A stretch of DNA of 64,000 bases from Owenweeksia sp. GTDB taxonomy: Bacteria > Bacteroidota > Bacteroidia > Flavobacteriales > Schleiferiaceae. The DNA is taken from positions 20,543 through 84,542 of the forward strand of contig JANQPD010000095.1 in the NCBI GenBank assembly GCA_028285465.1, given 5' to 3'. Each line of letters opens with the position of its first letter. Position 1 is the stretch's first letter. Shown piece by piece: positions 17,598 through 26,384 of this stretch. The notes under the pieces were generated by a model that was not told where the DNA came from, did not search any database, and saw only the letters and a list, made by a program, of their open reading frames with translations. The translations under genes and the position numbers were made by a program.

Positions 17598-18494
17598 ATG
17601 CATTTAAAACCATGGATAGGGGCGGCACGCCTCCGTACGTTACCGCTTGCTTTTTCAAGCATTATTTTGGGAACCTGCCTTGCCGCTTCGCAAGGACATT
17701 ACAACCTATGGGTATTTGTGCTTAGCCTTCTTACCACTCTTTTTTACCAGGTGCTGAGCAATTATGCCAACGATTTTGGCGATGGTGTAAAGGGCACAGA
17801 TGCACATAAGATCGGGGAACAACGGGCTGTGGCTTCCGGTGTTATTTCAGCCCGGCAGATGAAAAAGGCCGTTGCCCTTTTTGCCGTTCTTTCCTTCCTT
17901 AGCGGAACAGCTCTCAGCGTTTTAGCTACCCGCTCCTTGCCTTTAATCGTTACCCTTGTGTTCATCGCGTTGGGCGTGCTGGCGATCTTAGCGGCCATCG
18001 GCTATACCGTGGGCCGCAAGGCATATGGCTACCATGGTTTGGGAGATGTTTCGGTGCTGCTTTTCTTTGGTTATGTGGGCGTAGTGGGCGCTTATTTTCT
18101 ACAGAGTAATGTATGGGACTGGGAGGTTTTTCTTCCCGCTACAGCCGTAGGACTGCTGGCCGTAGGAGTGCTCAACCTGAACAATATGCGCGACATGGAA
18201 AACGACAAGCTGGCCGGAAAGAAAACCATCCCGGTAATGATAGGCCTGGGCAATGCCAAGGTCTACCAGGCCGCGTTGATCGTGCTTGCTTTTGACCTGG
18301 CTTTTGTGTACAACATACTGAATCCCGGAGCCCCATGGCGCAATCTTTATTTTGTGAGTTTGCCGTTACTGCTTATCAGCATGGTACGTGCTATGCGTGC
18401 ACAGGAACCTGCCCAGTTTGATCCCATGCTCAAGTTTTTAGCCATTACCACCCTTCTTTTTTCACTCACCTTCGGGCTTGGGCAGGTGTTGTAG
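17598..18494 (+). CDS. menA: 1,4-dihydroxy-2-naphthoate polyprenyltransferase
   Basis: Integral membrane UbiA-family prenyltransferase joining DHNA and a polyprenyl diphosphate to give demethylmenaquinone. The first Asp-rich motif is NYANDFGDGVKGTD (near 56-69) and the second is NNMRDMENDKLAGKKT near 195-210; hydrophobic helices surround both. I chose ATG at 17598 giving MHLKPWIGAARLRTLPLAFS, the usual MenA start, rather than an ATG at 17550 that would add 16 residues and overlap the PH-domain gene. About 298 residues. Confidence 0.94.
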   Translation: MHLKPWIGAARLRTLPLAFSSIILGTCLAASQGHYNLWVFVLSLLTTLFYQVLSNYANDFGDGVKGTDAHKIGEQRAVASGVISARQMKKAVALFAVLSFLSGTALSVLATRSLPLIVTLVFIALGVLAILAAIGYTVGRKAYGYHGLGDVSVLLFFGYVGVVGAYFLQSNVWDWEVFLPATAVGLLAVGVLNLNNMRDMENDKLAGKKTIPVMIGLGNAKVYQAALIVLAFDLAFVYNILNPGAPWRNLYFVSLPLLLISMVRAMRAQEPAQFDPMLKFLAITTLLFSLTFGLGQVL

Positions 18495-18512
18495 CCATTT
18501 TAGTTCAAGACG

Positions 18513-18541
18513 TTGAGCACCGGGGGTATGGTTTACTTTTG
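18513..18541 (+). promoter_or_regulatory. promoter of menC
   Basis: TTG at 18513-18515, an 18-base spacer and TACTTTTG at 18534-18541 match the phylum consensus. The ATG at 18557 follows 15 bases later, implying a leader of about ten bases, and an upstream TTG at 18539 falls inside the -7 box, so it cannot be the start of this transcript's protein. Confidence 0.7.
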
Positions 18542-18556
18542 CTTCAATACATAAAT

Positions 18557-19600
18557 ATGCAGATCACCTGGCATAAACATACACTGCACTTTGCCCGGCC
18601 GGCAGGAACCAGCCGGGGTGTATTGCAGACAAAAGATGCCTACTTCCTGCTTTCCGGGATAGGAAAAGAGCAGATGGGTATAGGGGAGTGCGGGCTTTTA
18701 CGCGGACTAAGTATTGATGACCGGCCGGATTACGAAGCAAAGCTGGACTGGTTGACAAAGAATGCGCATTTGAGTGCCGCAGAGCTCTTTGCGGAATTGG
18801 AGGCTTTTCCCTCCATACAGTTTGGCTACGAAATGCTGTTGCGGGACATTGCGGGTAAAGAGCATGTTTTGTTTCCCTCTCCTTTTACAAGGGGGGAAAG
18901 CCGAATGCCCATTAATGGCCTGGTCTGGATGGGCGATAGTGCCTTTATGAAGACCCAAATAGAAGAAAAGTTAGAAGCGGGCTTCAAGGTGCTGAAAATG
19001 AAAATTGGAGCCATTCACTGGGAAGAAGAGTGGGCCTTGCTGCACTATATCCGCAGCCATTTTGGGGCCGAAAGATTGGAGTTGCGCGTAGATGCCAACG
19101 GGGCTTTTTCACCCGAAAAAGCCAAAAAAGTACTGGATCAGCTGGCCGAACTGGAAGTACATAGCATTGAACAACCCATAAAGGCGGGGCAATGGAAGGA
19201 TATGGCTGCGCTTTGTGCGCGTACACCTGTGCCTATTGCGCTAGATGAAGAGCTGATCGGAGTTTTTAGCAGGGCCCGGAAACGTGAAATGCTACAGGCC
19301 ATAAAACCTCAATACATCATTTTAAAGCCGAGTTTTATAGGCGGGTGGCGGGGTTCCGGGGAGTGGATTGCCCTGGCAAAGGAAGTGGGCGCAGGCTATT
19401 GGGTAACCAGCGCATTGGAAAGCAATGTAGGCCTCAATGCGATTGCCCAATGGAACTATACCTTGCAAAACCCCATTCCCTCTGGCCTGGGCACAGGAGG
19501 CTTATACACCAACAATGTACAAGCTCCGCTTTTTGTGTCAAACGGAGAAATAGGCTATGATCCCGGACAGAATTGGGATTTCACACCTTTAGGCTTTTGA
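18557..19600 (+). CDS. menC: o-succinylbenzoate synthase
   Basis: Enolase-superfamily dehydratase turning SHCHC into o-succinylbenzoate. The 347-residue protein has the catalytic KMK of LKMKIGAIHWEE near 150, the metal ligands in RVDANGAF (near 180), the Glu of SIEQPIKAGQ (near 205), the Asp/Glu of ALDEELIG (near 230) and the second catalytic Lys in ILKPSFIGG near 255. The C-terminal TSALESNVGLNAIAQW is typical of MenC. Transcribed from its own promoter after menA. Confidence 0.93.
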   Translation: MQITWHKHTLHFARPAGTSRGVLQTKDAYFLLSGIGKEQMGIGECGLLRGLSIDDRPDYEAKLDWLTKNAHLSAAELFAELEAFPSIQFGYEMLLRDIAGKEHVLFPSPFTRGESRMPINGLVWMGDSAFMKTQIEEKLEAGFKVLKMKIGAIHWEEEWALLHYIRSHFGAERLELRVDANGAFSPEKAKKVLDQLAELEVHSIEQPIKAGQWKDMAALCARTPVPIALDEELIGVFSRARKREMLQAIKPQYIILKPSFIGGWRGSGEWIALAKEVGAGYWVTSALESNVGLNAIAQWNYTLQNPIPSGLGTGGLYTNNVQAPLFVSNGEIGYDPGQNWDFTPLGF

Positions 19601-19645
19601 ACTGATATTTGACACATGTTGCAACTGTGTAGGGAAACACCAGCC

Positions 19646-22030
19646 TTAAAAACTGCCCCTTAAGGCCAAAACAAAGTTGCGTCCCGGGGCAGAGATGCCC
19701 GAAGAATAAGGACGGTAGCGGACATCAAAAATATTTTCACAAGCCAGTTGCAGGCTTATTGCCTTGGCAAAACGATATTCCGTACGCAGGTCAAAAGTAC
19801 TCCAGGCCGGAGCGTAAAAGTTGCCCTGTCCGTCCGGGGCATAAAATTCAGGTTTTTCCTTTTCAGAGGGCGCTAACCAGGCGTAGGAAATGGATTCATT
19901 GAAGCTAAAAACACCGCGAGCGGAAAACGGCCCTTTCTCATACTGCAACTGTGCGCGGCCAAAGTTTGGCGCTACATGCCGTATGGGCTCTCCTTCACTG
20001 GTTTTACCTTCATTGAAATGATAGGAAGCGTTCACTTTCCAATGCCGGGCAAAGCGCAGTTCCCCGGAGAACTGAGCCCCATATACCGTGGCCGCAGCCG
20101 TATTCTGCAAGGCCTGTACCTGGCTTAACACCCCATCGTACTCGATGCTATCCCGTCCATTGAAAGAAAAAGGTGCTCTTATTAAAGCATTCTGAAGGTA
20201 TGAATAATACAAAGTACCTTCAAGCCTCCAGTTTTTCCCCGACCTGATAAGTCCAAGATCAGCAGAGTATAGGTACTCCGGTTCCAGTTGAGGGTTAGGT
20301 ACCACCACGATCTCATCACCCGAATCAAAGATCTTGGCGGCATCATCGATATTAGGTGCTCTAAATCCATTGCTTAGATTCAAATTCAACTGCCAGCCCT
20401 CTCCCGGTAAGAAAACCGCTCCCAGACTTCCGTTTAAGGCGTTAAAATCGTTGTCGATAGAGGTAAAGGGAAAGGCATAAAAGTCATCACTAAGTGTGCC
20501 GCGCAATTGTACCAGATTGCCGCGTATACCGGCTTGCACGTTAATGCGGTCGCTGACCTTTTGCTGCAGGTTGGCGTAAAGAGCCTGGTAGGCCCAACGG
20601 CTTCCATCCGGGTACCGGGAAGCAATAGGTTGACTTATGCCGGTGGTGATGTCTTCGGAAAAACCCGTAGAACGCAATTGGTTAAAAACAGCCTCCGTGC
20701 CGTAGTAAAGCGTTGCGTTTTGCCAAACGGATTTCTCAAAATCAAACGAAGCGGAATAGGCGCGTACTTTCTCAGTACGGGTTCTACGTATATCCCTGCC
20801 GAACCGCCTGTCTATCCTGCTCTCCTCAAATTCCTGGTACGCCAGCGTTGTCTTGGCGCGATCAAAAAAAGAGGTGGAGCGGTACAGGTTGGCGCTGAGG
20901 TTGTGCATAAGCCAAAGCTGAGGACCGTAATTCCATTCGGCATTTCTGAGCCCTTCCGCACCATCGGTAGTTACAAGCCGGTCATACCGTGGTACTTCAC
21001 TACTCAAACTGTAATGAAAACCGTATAGGATATCCAGGTCTTTCATAGGGCGATACCGCAGTTTTTGCATCAGGTTAAATTGGCTGAACCCGGTTTGTAC
21101 CTGTTTGCGCGGATCCGGGTTGTTTAAAACAGTATCCATCCCGTTTATCCGGGTTTGATATACTTCCCGTAAATAGGCATTTGGACCAAAAGACCCCATT
21201 TGCAGGTCATCGTAGTCGCTAAAAGTAAAGCTGCTTAATGCGGCAAAGCGTTGGCTTGCCAGGTTAAAATCAACATGCGCTGTTTTTTCAAAACTGGCAC
21301 TGGAGGTGCGTAGCAGGTAATTTATGGAAGCCTCCTCACCAGGCTTATGGGCATACTGCGGTTTCAAGGTATGAAAATCCATAACCCCTCCCATGGCATC
21401 GCTGCCGTATACCACGGCTCCCGGACCGAAGACCACCTCCGCACTTTCTACGGCATTGGCATCGAGAGCGATCACATTTTGTACGTTGCCTTCACGGAAA
21501 ATAGCGGTGTTCATGCGTACTCCGTCTACTACCAGGAGCACCCGGCTGGTGGCGAAACCACGGATCATAGGGCTGCCCCCTCCCAGCTGGCTTTTTTGAA
21601 TGAATACCTCCCCACTGGCTGCCAGTAGGTCAGCTGTAGTCTGTGGGTTGGTGGCTTTGACTTCCTTTTGAGGTATGCGTGCAATGTTTATAGGCACCTG
21701 TTTTTCTTCCTGCTCCCACTTATTGAACTTTACCTGTACCGTAGCGAGCGACATGGTGCTTTCTTTCAGGCTTAAGGTGAAGTAATTTCTTTGCAACTCG
21801 CTAAAGCGAATGTGATCTGAGCCGTAAGCAGGATGCTGTACGGAAATGAATACGCAATTGCTTAGGCTTTCGATATTGGCCTGTCCTTTTTCATCTGTGA
21901 GTACCCCGCCAAGCTCACAAAAAACATATACATTCGGCACCGGCTTCCCGGTAGAAGCATCACTTACACTGAGTACTTGTGCGCACGCTAGAGTAGGAGA
22001 GAGAAGGAGGCAAAGGAGTAAGAAGCGCAT
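19646..22030 (-). CDS. TonB-dependent outer-membrane receptor
   Basis: A 794-residue receptor with a signal peptide (1-17), a carboxypeptidase-like domain of about 80 residues common in Bacteroidota receptors, and a plug domain from about 115 (TTADLLAASGEVFIQK, GGGSPMIRGFATSRVLLVVDGVRMN cut here as separate blocks, GPGAVVYGSDAMGGVMDF near 210), followed by a 22-strand barrel ending LALRGSF. The plug's NVQNVIALDAN and GPGAVVYGSDA segments resemble haem/haemoglobin-type receptors, but the substrate cannot be fixed. No haem or siderophore genes are close. It sits on the opposite strand between menC and menE and has structured DNA immediately upstream. Confidence 0.9.
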   Translation of the reverse strand: MRFLLLCLLLSPTLACAQVLSVSDASTGKPVPNVYVFCELGGVLTDEKGQANIESLSNCVFISVQHPAYGSDHIRFSELQRNYFTLSLKESTMSLATVQVKFNKWEQEEKQVPINIARIPQKEVKATNPQTTADLLAASGEVFIQKSQLGGGSPMIRGFATSRVLLVVDGVRMNTAIFREGNVQNVIALDANAVESAEVVFGPGAVVYGSDAMGGVMDFHTLKPQYAHKPGEEASINYLLRTSSASFEKTAHVDFNLASQRFAALSSFTFSDYDDLQMGSFGPNAYLREVYQTRINGMDTVLNNPDPRKQVQTGFSQFNLMQKLRYRPMKDLDILYGFHYSLSSEVPRYDRLVTTDGAEGLRNAEWNYGPQLWLMHNLSANLYRSTSFFDRAKTTLAYQEFEESRIDRRFGRDIRRTRTEKVRAYSASFDFEKSVWQNATLYYGTEAVFNQLRSTGFSEDITTGISQPIASRYPDGSRWAYQALYANLQQKVSDRINVQAGIRGNLVQLRGTLSDDFYAFPFTSIDNDFNALNGSLGAVFLPGEGWQLNLNLSNGFRAPNIDDAAKIFDSGDEIVVVPNPQLEPEYLYSADLGLIRSGKNWRLEGTLYYSYLQNALIRAPFSFNGRDSIEYDGVLSQVQALQNTAAATVYGAQFSGELRFARHWKVNASYHFNEGKTSEGEPIRHVAPNFGRAQLQYEKGPFSARGVFSFNESISYAWLAPSEKEKPEFYAPDGQGNFYAPAWSTFDLRTEYRFAKAISLQLACENIFDVRYRPYSSGISAPGRNFVLALRGSF

Positions 22031-22041
22031 TCAAAAATTTT

Positions 22042-22066
22042 GCGCGAATTTGCACAAAATTCGTGC
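22042..22066. promoter_or_regulatory. near-palindrome upstream of the TonB receptor start
   Basis: GCGCGAATTT and AAATTCGTGC form a 10-base inverted repeat with one mismatch and a five-base centre, ending 12 bases before the receptor ATG. It could be a regulator's operator or an mRNA stem hiding the ribosome-binding region. It does not match the classical Fur box. Confidence 0.5.
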
Positions 22067-22087
22067 CTGATCAACATCATAAATAAC

Positions 22088-22115
22088 AAAAAGGTGGCTG
22101 TTGGGCCACCTTTTT
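22088..22115. terminator. strong hairpin with T-runs in the divergent TonB-receptor/menE gap
   Basis: AAAAAGGTGGC and GCCACCTTTTT flank a short loop, giving a stem of about 11 pairs with a T-run on both strands. It is upstream of both genes rather than downstream of either. It may stop antisense transcription coming from menC, or act as a leader attenuator for either gene. Confidence 0.75.
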
Positions 22116-22199
22116 AAGGAAATGGGACGGGTTAGCATCCACTATATTGAAGGAACTGTATAATAGGAGACGGCAAAAACGGTAAATGGGTTGGGTAAG

Positions 22200-23234
22200 A
22201 TGGAGAAAAAAGTTTTATTCTTTGGTAAGAGGTTGTATATCAGTGAAATAAATTTCAATAAAACACCCTTTTGGCAAGAAGTAGGCGAATCTCTGAACAC
22301 CTTTTTAAACCCCGAGCCTGATTATGAAATACAAACAAGTGGCAGTACAGGCGATCCTAAAAAAATAAAAATACGCAAAAGTCACATGCGTGCGAGTGCA
22401 CAAAAAACCATCGAAGCATTGTCTTTGAAGCAAGGTATGCGCACATTGCTTTGCCTTTCTCCTAAGCGTATTGGTGGGATGATGATGTTGGTGCGCTGGC
22501 TGGAGGGAGATCTTGACCTTTACCTGTCTGAGCCGGTTCACGATCCTCTAAGTGCTCTTCAGCATCAGGTAGATTTTACCGCATTGGTTCCTTATCAACT
22601 GGCACACAGTTTAGAAGGGCTGTATAAAGTGAAAACGGCCATTATTGGAGGTGGAGGTGTAAACCGGAAACTTGAAGAGGCCACTCAGAAAAGTTCAACC
22701 CGGTTATATCATACATACGGAATGACGGAAACCATTTCACACGTAGCCCTGCGTCCTTTCGGGGAAGCGGATTATTTTAAAGCGGTACCCGGTGCCCGGT
22801 TCTCGTTGGATGCACGTAAATGCCTGGTGATTGATGCCCCGTATATGGGTATAAATGGGCTGGTTACCAACGATATGGTTCAACTTATTGACAGGGAACG
22901 CTTTACCTGGCTTGGGCGCTATGACAATGTAGTAAATAGCGGAGGCATTAAGCTCCATCCTGAGACACTGGAAGAAAAGATCGGAGATTTAGGCTTTCCT
23001 TATTTCCTGACGGGTATGCCCGATGCTTTACTCGGGGAAAAGCTGGTGTTGATCTGCGGAGCCAAGGAAGCTCTATCCAAAGAAGAAGAGGTAAACCTGC
23101 TGGAAAGACTGAAGGGCGTTTTAGGAAAGTATGAAAAACCTAAAAATGTATTTACCGTACCTGAGCTGTTGTTTACAGAGAATGGAAAACTAAGGAGGGC
23201 ACTGTCGCTTTATACCCCAACCCCTGCCGTATAA
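22200..23234 (+). CDS. menE: o-succinylbenzoate--CoA ligase, short form
   Basis: AMP-forming acyl-CoA synthetase that activates o-succinylbenzoate for ring closure by MenB. At 344 residues it is much shorter than the usual 450-490, as is common for MenE in this phylum, because the N-terminal subdomain is reduced. Core motifs remain: the P-loop QTSGSTGDPKKI (near 45-56), HTYGMTETISHVAL near 175-188, the hinge-region WLGRYDNVVNSGGIKLHPE near 238-256 and the C-terminal Lys in ENGKLRRA near 333. I chose the ATG at 22200 over a TTG at 22191. Confidence 0.92.
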   Translation: MEKKVLFFGKRLYISEINFNKTPFWQEVGESLNTFLNPEPDYEIQTSGSTGDPKKIKIRKSHMRASAQKTIEALSLKQGMRTLLCLSPKRIGGMMMLVRWLEGDLDLYLSEPVHDPLSALQHQVDFTALVPYQLAHSLEGLYKVKTAIIGGGGVNRKLEEATQKSSTRLYHTYGMTETISHVALRPFGEADYFKAVPGARFSLDARKCLVIDAPYMGINGLVTNDMVQLIDRERFTWLGRYDNVVNSGGIKLHPETLEEKIGDLGFPYFLTGMPDALLGEKLVLICGAKEALSKEEEVNLLERLKGVLGKYEKPKNVFTVPELLFTENGKLRRALSLYTPTPAV

Positions 23235-23237
23235 ACA

Positions 23238-24155
23238 TTAAGCTCGTTTAAGGGCGTTTCTGTTTCTCCTGTTCCAGAAACTTGCGAGGCTAAGACCCGC
23301 TACGATATGCCATATCCCCCACCATGCCGCCACCAATGCCATTCCTCCGAGGCCGTTGAAAAAGCTGAAAATAAGCAGGAGCCCCAAACCTGAGTTTTGA
23401 ATGCCCGTTTCTATACTCAACGTCTTTTTATCGGCATGTCCTAAGCCAAAAAGAGCACCCAAGCCATACCCGCTGGTCAATGCGATCAGGTTGTGCAAGA
23501 AAACCAGGAGCAAAACGTATTGTACGTATTCCAGAAACTGTTCGAAGTTATTGGCCAGAGCGATGAATACCAAGGCCACAAAAACGAAAAAGCTCAAGGG
23601 CTTTAATACCAGCGATAGCCTTTTTGCCAGGCGTGGAAAAAACCTGTTGACCAACATGCCTGCAGCCAGCGGCAAGCCCAGGATCAAAAAGATAATGCGA
23701 AAAACCTCCCATACATTCAGCTCAACAGCGGTGAGTATTTCTGCTGTAGGGGGATACAGACTTCCCCAAAACTGAAGGTTGAAAGGAGTAAGAAAAACAG
23801 CGGCTATACTGGCAAAAGCAGTTAAGCAAACTGATAAAGCCGCGTTCCCTTTGGCGAGATGCGTCATATAGTTGGAAATATTGCCTCCGGGGCAGGCGGC
23901 GACCAACATCATGCCTAAAGCGATACTGGGTATGGGTTTCAACAAAAGAATAAGCAGAAAGGTAAGGGCGGGCAGGGCAATAAACTGTGAAAAGATGCCC
24001 AATAAGGCTGCTTTTGGTTGCTTTGCCAATAAAGCAAAATCACGTGGCTTTATGTTGAGGGCTACACCAAACATAACCACAGCCAGGGCGATGTTGAGTG
24101 TGTGCAGGGCCTCTTCGTTAAAATGAAGTTGGAGCTGATCTACAGTTGAAGGCAT
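23238..24155 (-). CDS. bile acid:sodium symporter (BASS) family transporter
   Basis: A 305-residue membrane protein with about nine to ten helices. It contains the BASS family signatures ALGMMLVAACPGGNISNYMTH near 95 (sodium-site crossover) and ETGIQNSGLGL near 240. Family members move bile acids, pyruvate, pantothenate or other organic anions with sodium; the substrate here is not determinable. Convergent with menE (three bases apart), no terminator between them. Confidence 0.88.
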   Translation of the reverse strand: MPSTVDQLQLHFNEEALHTLNIALAVVMFGVALNIKPRDFALLAKQPKAALLGIFSQFIALPALTFLLILLLKPIPSIALGMMLVAACPGGNISNYMTHLAKGNAALSVCLTAFASIAAVFLTPFNLQFWGSLYPPTAEILTAVELNVWEVFRIIFLILGLPLAAGMLVNRFFPRLAKRLSLVLKPLSFFVFVALVFIALANNFEQFLEYVQYVLLLVFLHNLIALTSGYGLGALFGLGHADKKTLSIETGIQNSGLGLLLIFSFFNGLGGMALVAAWWGIWHIVAGLSLASFWNRRNRNALKRA

Positions 24156-24221
24156 ATAACCGCTTGCTTGAAGCGTGAAAGTAAATAATAATTGCGGTAA
24201 TGAAAGTAAAATTTCCGATCG

Positions 24222-25142
24222 CTAAAAAATTGAATAAGCCGTTTTGGTAGTAAGCAGTTCGAGGCTTTTCATGCCCAGTACCGAATTTCCCTTCTCGTTA
24301 AGGCGGGGACTCCAAACCGCTACGCTATACTCACCCGGGTGTATCGCTACAATACCTCCTCCTACACCACTTTTCCCGGGTAAACCCACCAGAAACGAAA
24401 ACTCTCCGGCTTCGTCATAAAAACCACAGGTCATCATTAGTGCGTTGATCCGCTTACATTGCAAGGGGCTCAAAACCTGCGTGTGGCTGTCTGGAATTTT
24501 GCCTTCATTGGCGAAAACCAGGAAAGCCTTGGACAGTTGGGCACAATTCATGCTTAAAGCGCATTGGTGGAAGTAAAAGTCGAGTACTTCCATTATCTCA
24601 TTTTCCATATTCCCGAAAGACTTGAGCATATGGGCAGTAGCGAAATTGCGGTAACCCACGCTTTGCTCTGAAACCGCCACGTCTTCATCAAAAGTGATGC
24701 TGTCGTCTTGCGTAAGCTGACGTACAAAATCCAGCAGGGCTTGCCTGGGATCTGAGAAATGCGTTACCAGCATATCTGCAATTACCAGGGCTCCGGCATT
24801 GATAAGCGGGTTGCGGGGAATGCCGTCTTCTCTTTCCAACTGGATCAATGAATTGAAGGCGTTCCCACTGGGTTCTACGCCTACCCGTTTCCATACGTCA
24901 TCACCGCAAATGCGCATGGCCATACTTAAGCTGAACACTTTGCTGATGCTTTGGATGCTGAAGTGCGTTTTGTCTTCGCCAAGGCAAAAGGCATCGCCAT
25001 TCAGGCAGCAAAGGTGCAGGCCAAAATGATCGGGGTTTACTTTTCTGAGTTCGGGAATATAATCAGCGGGCTGCCCAAGGCGCTGTTCAAAATCCAGTTC
25101 TTGTTCAATTTCGGCTAAAACGCGGGCGTAATTCCGTATCAT
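24222..25142 (-). CDS. glsA: glutaminase A
   Basis: Serine-dependent beta-lactamase-fold glutaminase that hydrolyses glutamine to glutamate and ammonia, producing nitrogen or acid tolerance benefits. The 306-residue protein is the usual length for the Gls family. The catalytic SxxK pair is in FSIQSISKVFS (Ser65 and Lys68). Other family blocks are NPLINAGALV near 158, SVGYRNFATA near 197-206, CALSMNCAQLSKAF near 239 and GLPGKSGVGGGIVA near 276. Its ATG overlaps the stop of the upstream HELGH gene (ATGA), so the two are translationally coupled. Confidence 0.94.
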   Translation of the reverse strand: MIRNYARVLAEIEQELDFEQRLGQPADYIPELRKVNPDHFGLHLCCLNGDAFCLGEDKTHFSIQSISKVFSLSMAMRICGDDVWKRVGVEPSGNAFNSLIQLEREDGIPRNPLINAGALVIADMLVTHFSDPRQALLDFVRQLTQDDSITFDEDVAVSEQSVGYRNFATAHMLKSFGNMENEIMEVLDFYFHQCALSMNCAQLSKAFLVFANEGKIPDSHTQVLSPLQCKRINALMMTCGFYDEAGEFSFLVGLPGKSGVGGGIVAIHPGEYSVAVWSPRLNEKGNSVLGMKSLELLTTKTAYSIF

Positions 25143-25813
25143 TTTTCTTCCCGGTTGTATTCTTCTACTTCTTCCAGCTCCAGTTCATCTTCAATAATTT
25201 GCGCTACTTCTTCGGGAGACATATACAAACTGCGAATTTTGCGCTTGTAGAATGCAGGGAGATCGGCACTGCTCAATATAAAGTTTTTGGTGGCAATCAG
25301 GTATTTTCCACACCCTTTTGATATGGCATAGAGGTCGGCTTGCCGCTCTGCGCTTATCTTGTAATCTGCACTAAAATAGTAAGCAATGCCAAACCAGATC
25401 ATGCCCCAGGTGCTGCGTTTTTCATAATCTTTAATGTGTCCCAGTTCATGAACGAACCATCCCAGCAATACATCATGCGGGAGTTTGTTTATGGATGTTG
25501 GTACCCCATCCACCATCAGGGCGGGTGTCATAAATACGGTATACTTCCGGTGTTTTCTTGCCCTGAATAGGCTATTTACATCGGGTTGTGCCTCCATAAG
25601 CGCAGTAGAGATCTGTTCGCTATACTCAAAGGCAATGGGTAGATCCTTAAACTCGGGATAGTAACTCAGGGCTTCGAGCAATACGGATTCGAGAGATGGG
25701 GGGTATGTTTTTTGACTGAAATAAGTGGCCAGTGAGTCTCGTTCTGTGGCGAAGGAAGAAACGGGTAAGAGGCAGATACTAAAACAAAACGGCAACAGGG
25801 CAAAAATTCTCAT
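25139..25813 (-). CDS. secreted HELGH zinc-metallopeptidase-like protein
   Basis: A 224-residue protein with an N-terminal signal peptide (1-22). The zinc-binding motif HELGH is at 122-126 and a candidate third ligand is Glu156 in ERQADLYA, which is the gluzincin arrangement seen in M48-like peptidases (a second helix with ExxxD). A short hydrophobic stretch follows the motif (WGMIWFGIAYYF, 136-147). The C-terminus is strongly acidic (DELELEEVEEY). No named family is recognised. Translational coupling to glutaminase is unusual; whether the products work together is unknown. Confidence 0.7.
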   Translation of the reverse strand: MRIFALLPFCFSICLLPVSSFATERDSLATYFSQKTYPPSLESVLLEALSYYPEFKDLPIAFEYSEQISTALMEAQPDVNSLFRARKHRKYTVFMTPALMVDGVPTSINKLPHDVLLGWFVHELGHIKDYEKRSTWGMIWFGIAYYFSADYKISAERQADLYAISKGCGKYLIATKNFILSSADLPAFYKRKIRSLYMSPEEVAQIIEDELELEEVEEYNREEK

Positions 25814-25849
25814 ACTCTATAAACGAAACCAGGCGGAGTAAGGTTTAAG

Positions 25850-25887
25850 AAAACGCCCGGTAAATACTTTGATTTACCGGGCGTTTT
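25850..25887. terminator. strong hairpin after the 82-residue gene
   Basis: A perfect 15-base-pair repeat, AAAACGCCCGGTAAA with TTTACCGGGCGTTTT, and an eight-base loop. It starts 16 bases after the stop of the small minus-strand gene at 25903 and lies upstream of the HELGH gene, so it separates the two transcripts. Confidence 0.85.
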
Positions 25888-25902
25888 CAAGCTTCATAGA
25901 CT

Positions 25903-26151
25903 TTAAAGCCCGCGTTCAAAACTTATCAGTTCATCGAGCTTATCGCTGGAAGAGCTCATACACAGCCTTTCTTTTACACTCGCTTTTAAACGCTGTCCTC
26001 TTTCCCGCAAAGTTTTTACACGTGCCGCATTCAGTTTTTGGAAGCTTTGTTCAGACTTCTTTTTTTGCACACCGTTTTCTCCGGCAGAAGAAGCATTGCC
26101 TTGGGTAATGATCTTTTTACGCAAGGCAATTAATGCATTTCCTGTTTTCAT
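25903..26151 (-). CDS. small basic protein of unknown function (82 residues)
   Basis: The peptide is rich in Lys, Arg, Gln and Ser, with no membrane segment. Residues about 28-66 look helical and basic (KKKSEQSFQKLNAARVKTL). It has no recognised family. Evidence that it is real: an ATG start, an isolated location between two promoters' worth of sequence, and a perfect terminator directly after its stop codon on the same strand. It could be a nucleic-acid-binding protein, but that is a guess from composition only. Confidence 0.6.
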   Translation of the reverse strand: MKTGNALIALRKKIITQGNASSAGENGVQKKKSEQSFQKLNAARVKTLRERGQRLKASVKERLCMSSSSDKLDELISFERGL

Positions 26152-26384
26152 ACGCCTACATGTTTATCATTAGCAGTAACCAAAGTACCTGGCTTAAAGT
26201 TCTGAGCATAATTTACTTTTATGCTCTGTACACATACCATTATTGTTTTCTGCTAAGCTTCTAAGATACGGCTTTTTTGGAAGAGAAGCTAGTTAAATAA
26301 TACTTGGATTTAGTTCATTGTGAATGAAAAAACAATACTCAAGTCTTGTAGTAAATAGGGTTTTGGCAAAAAGCACTATTTATC

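Noticed and set aside
20507..21028. A 173-codon plus-strand open frame within the TonB receptor
   Set aside because: It is in the shadow of a well-supported receptor gene.
22042..22066. Fur box upstream of the TonB receptor
   Set aside because: The palindrome does not match the GATAAT-type Fur consensus in spacing or sequence.
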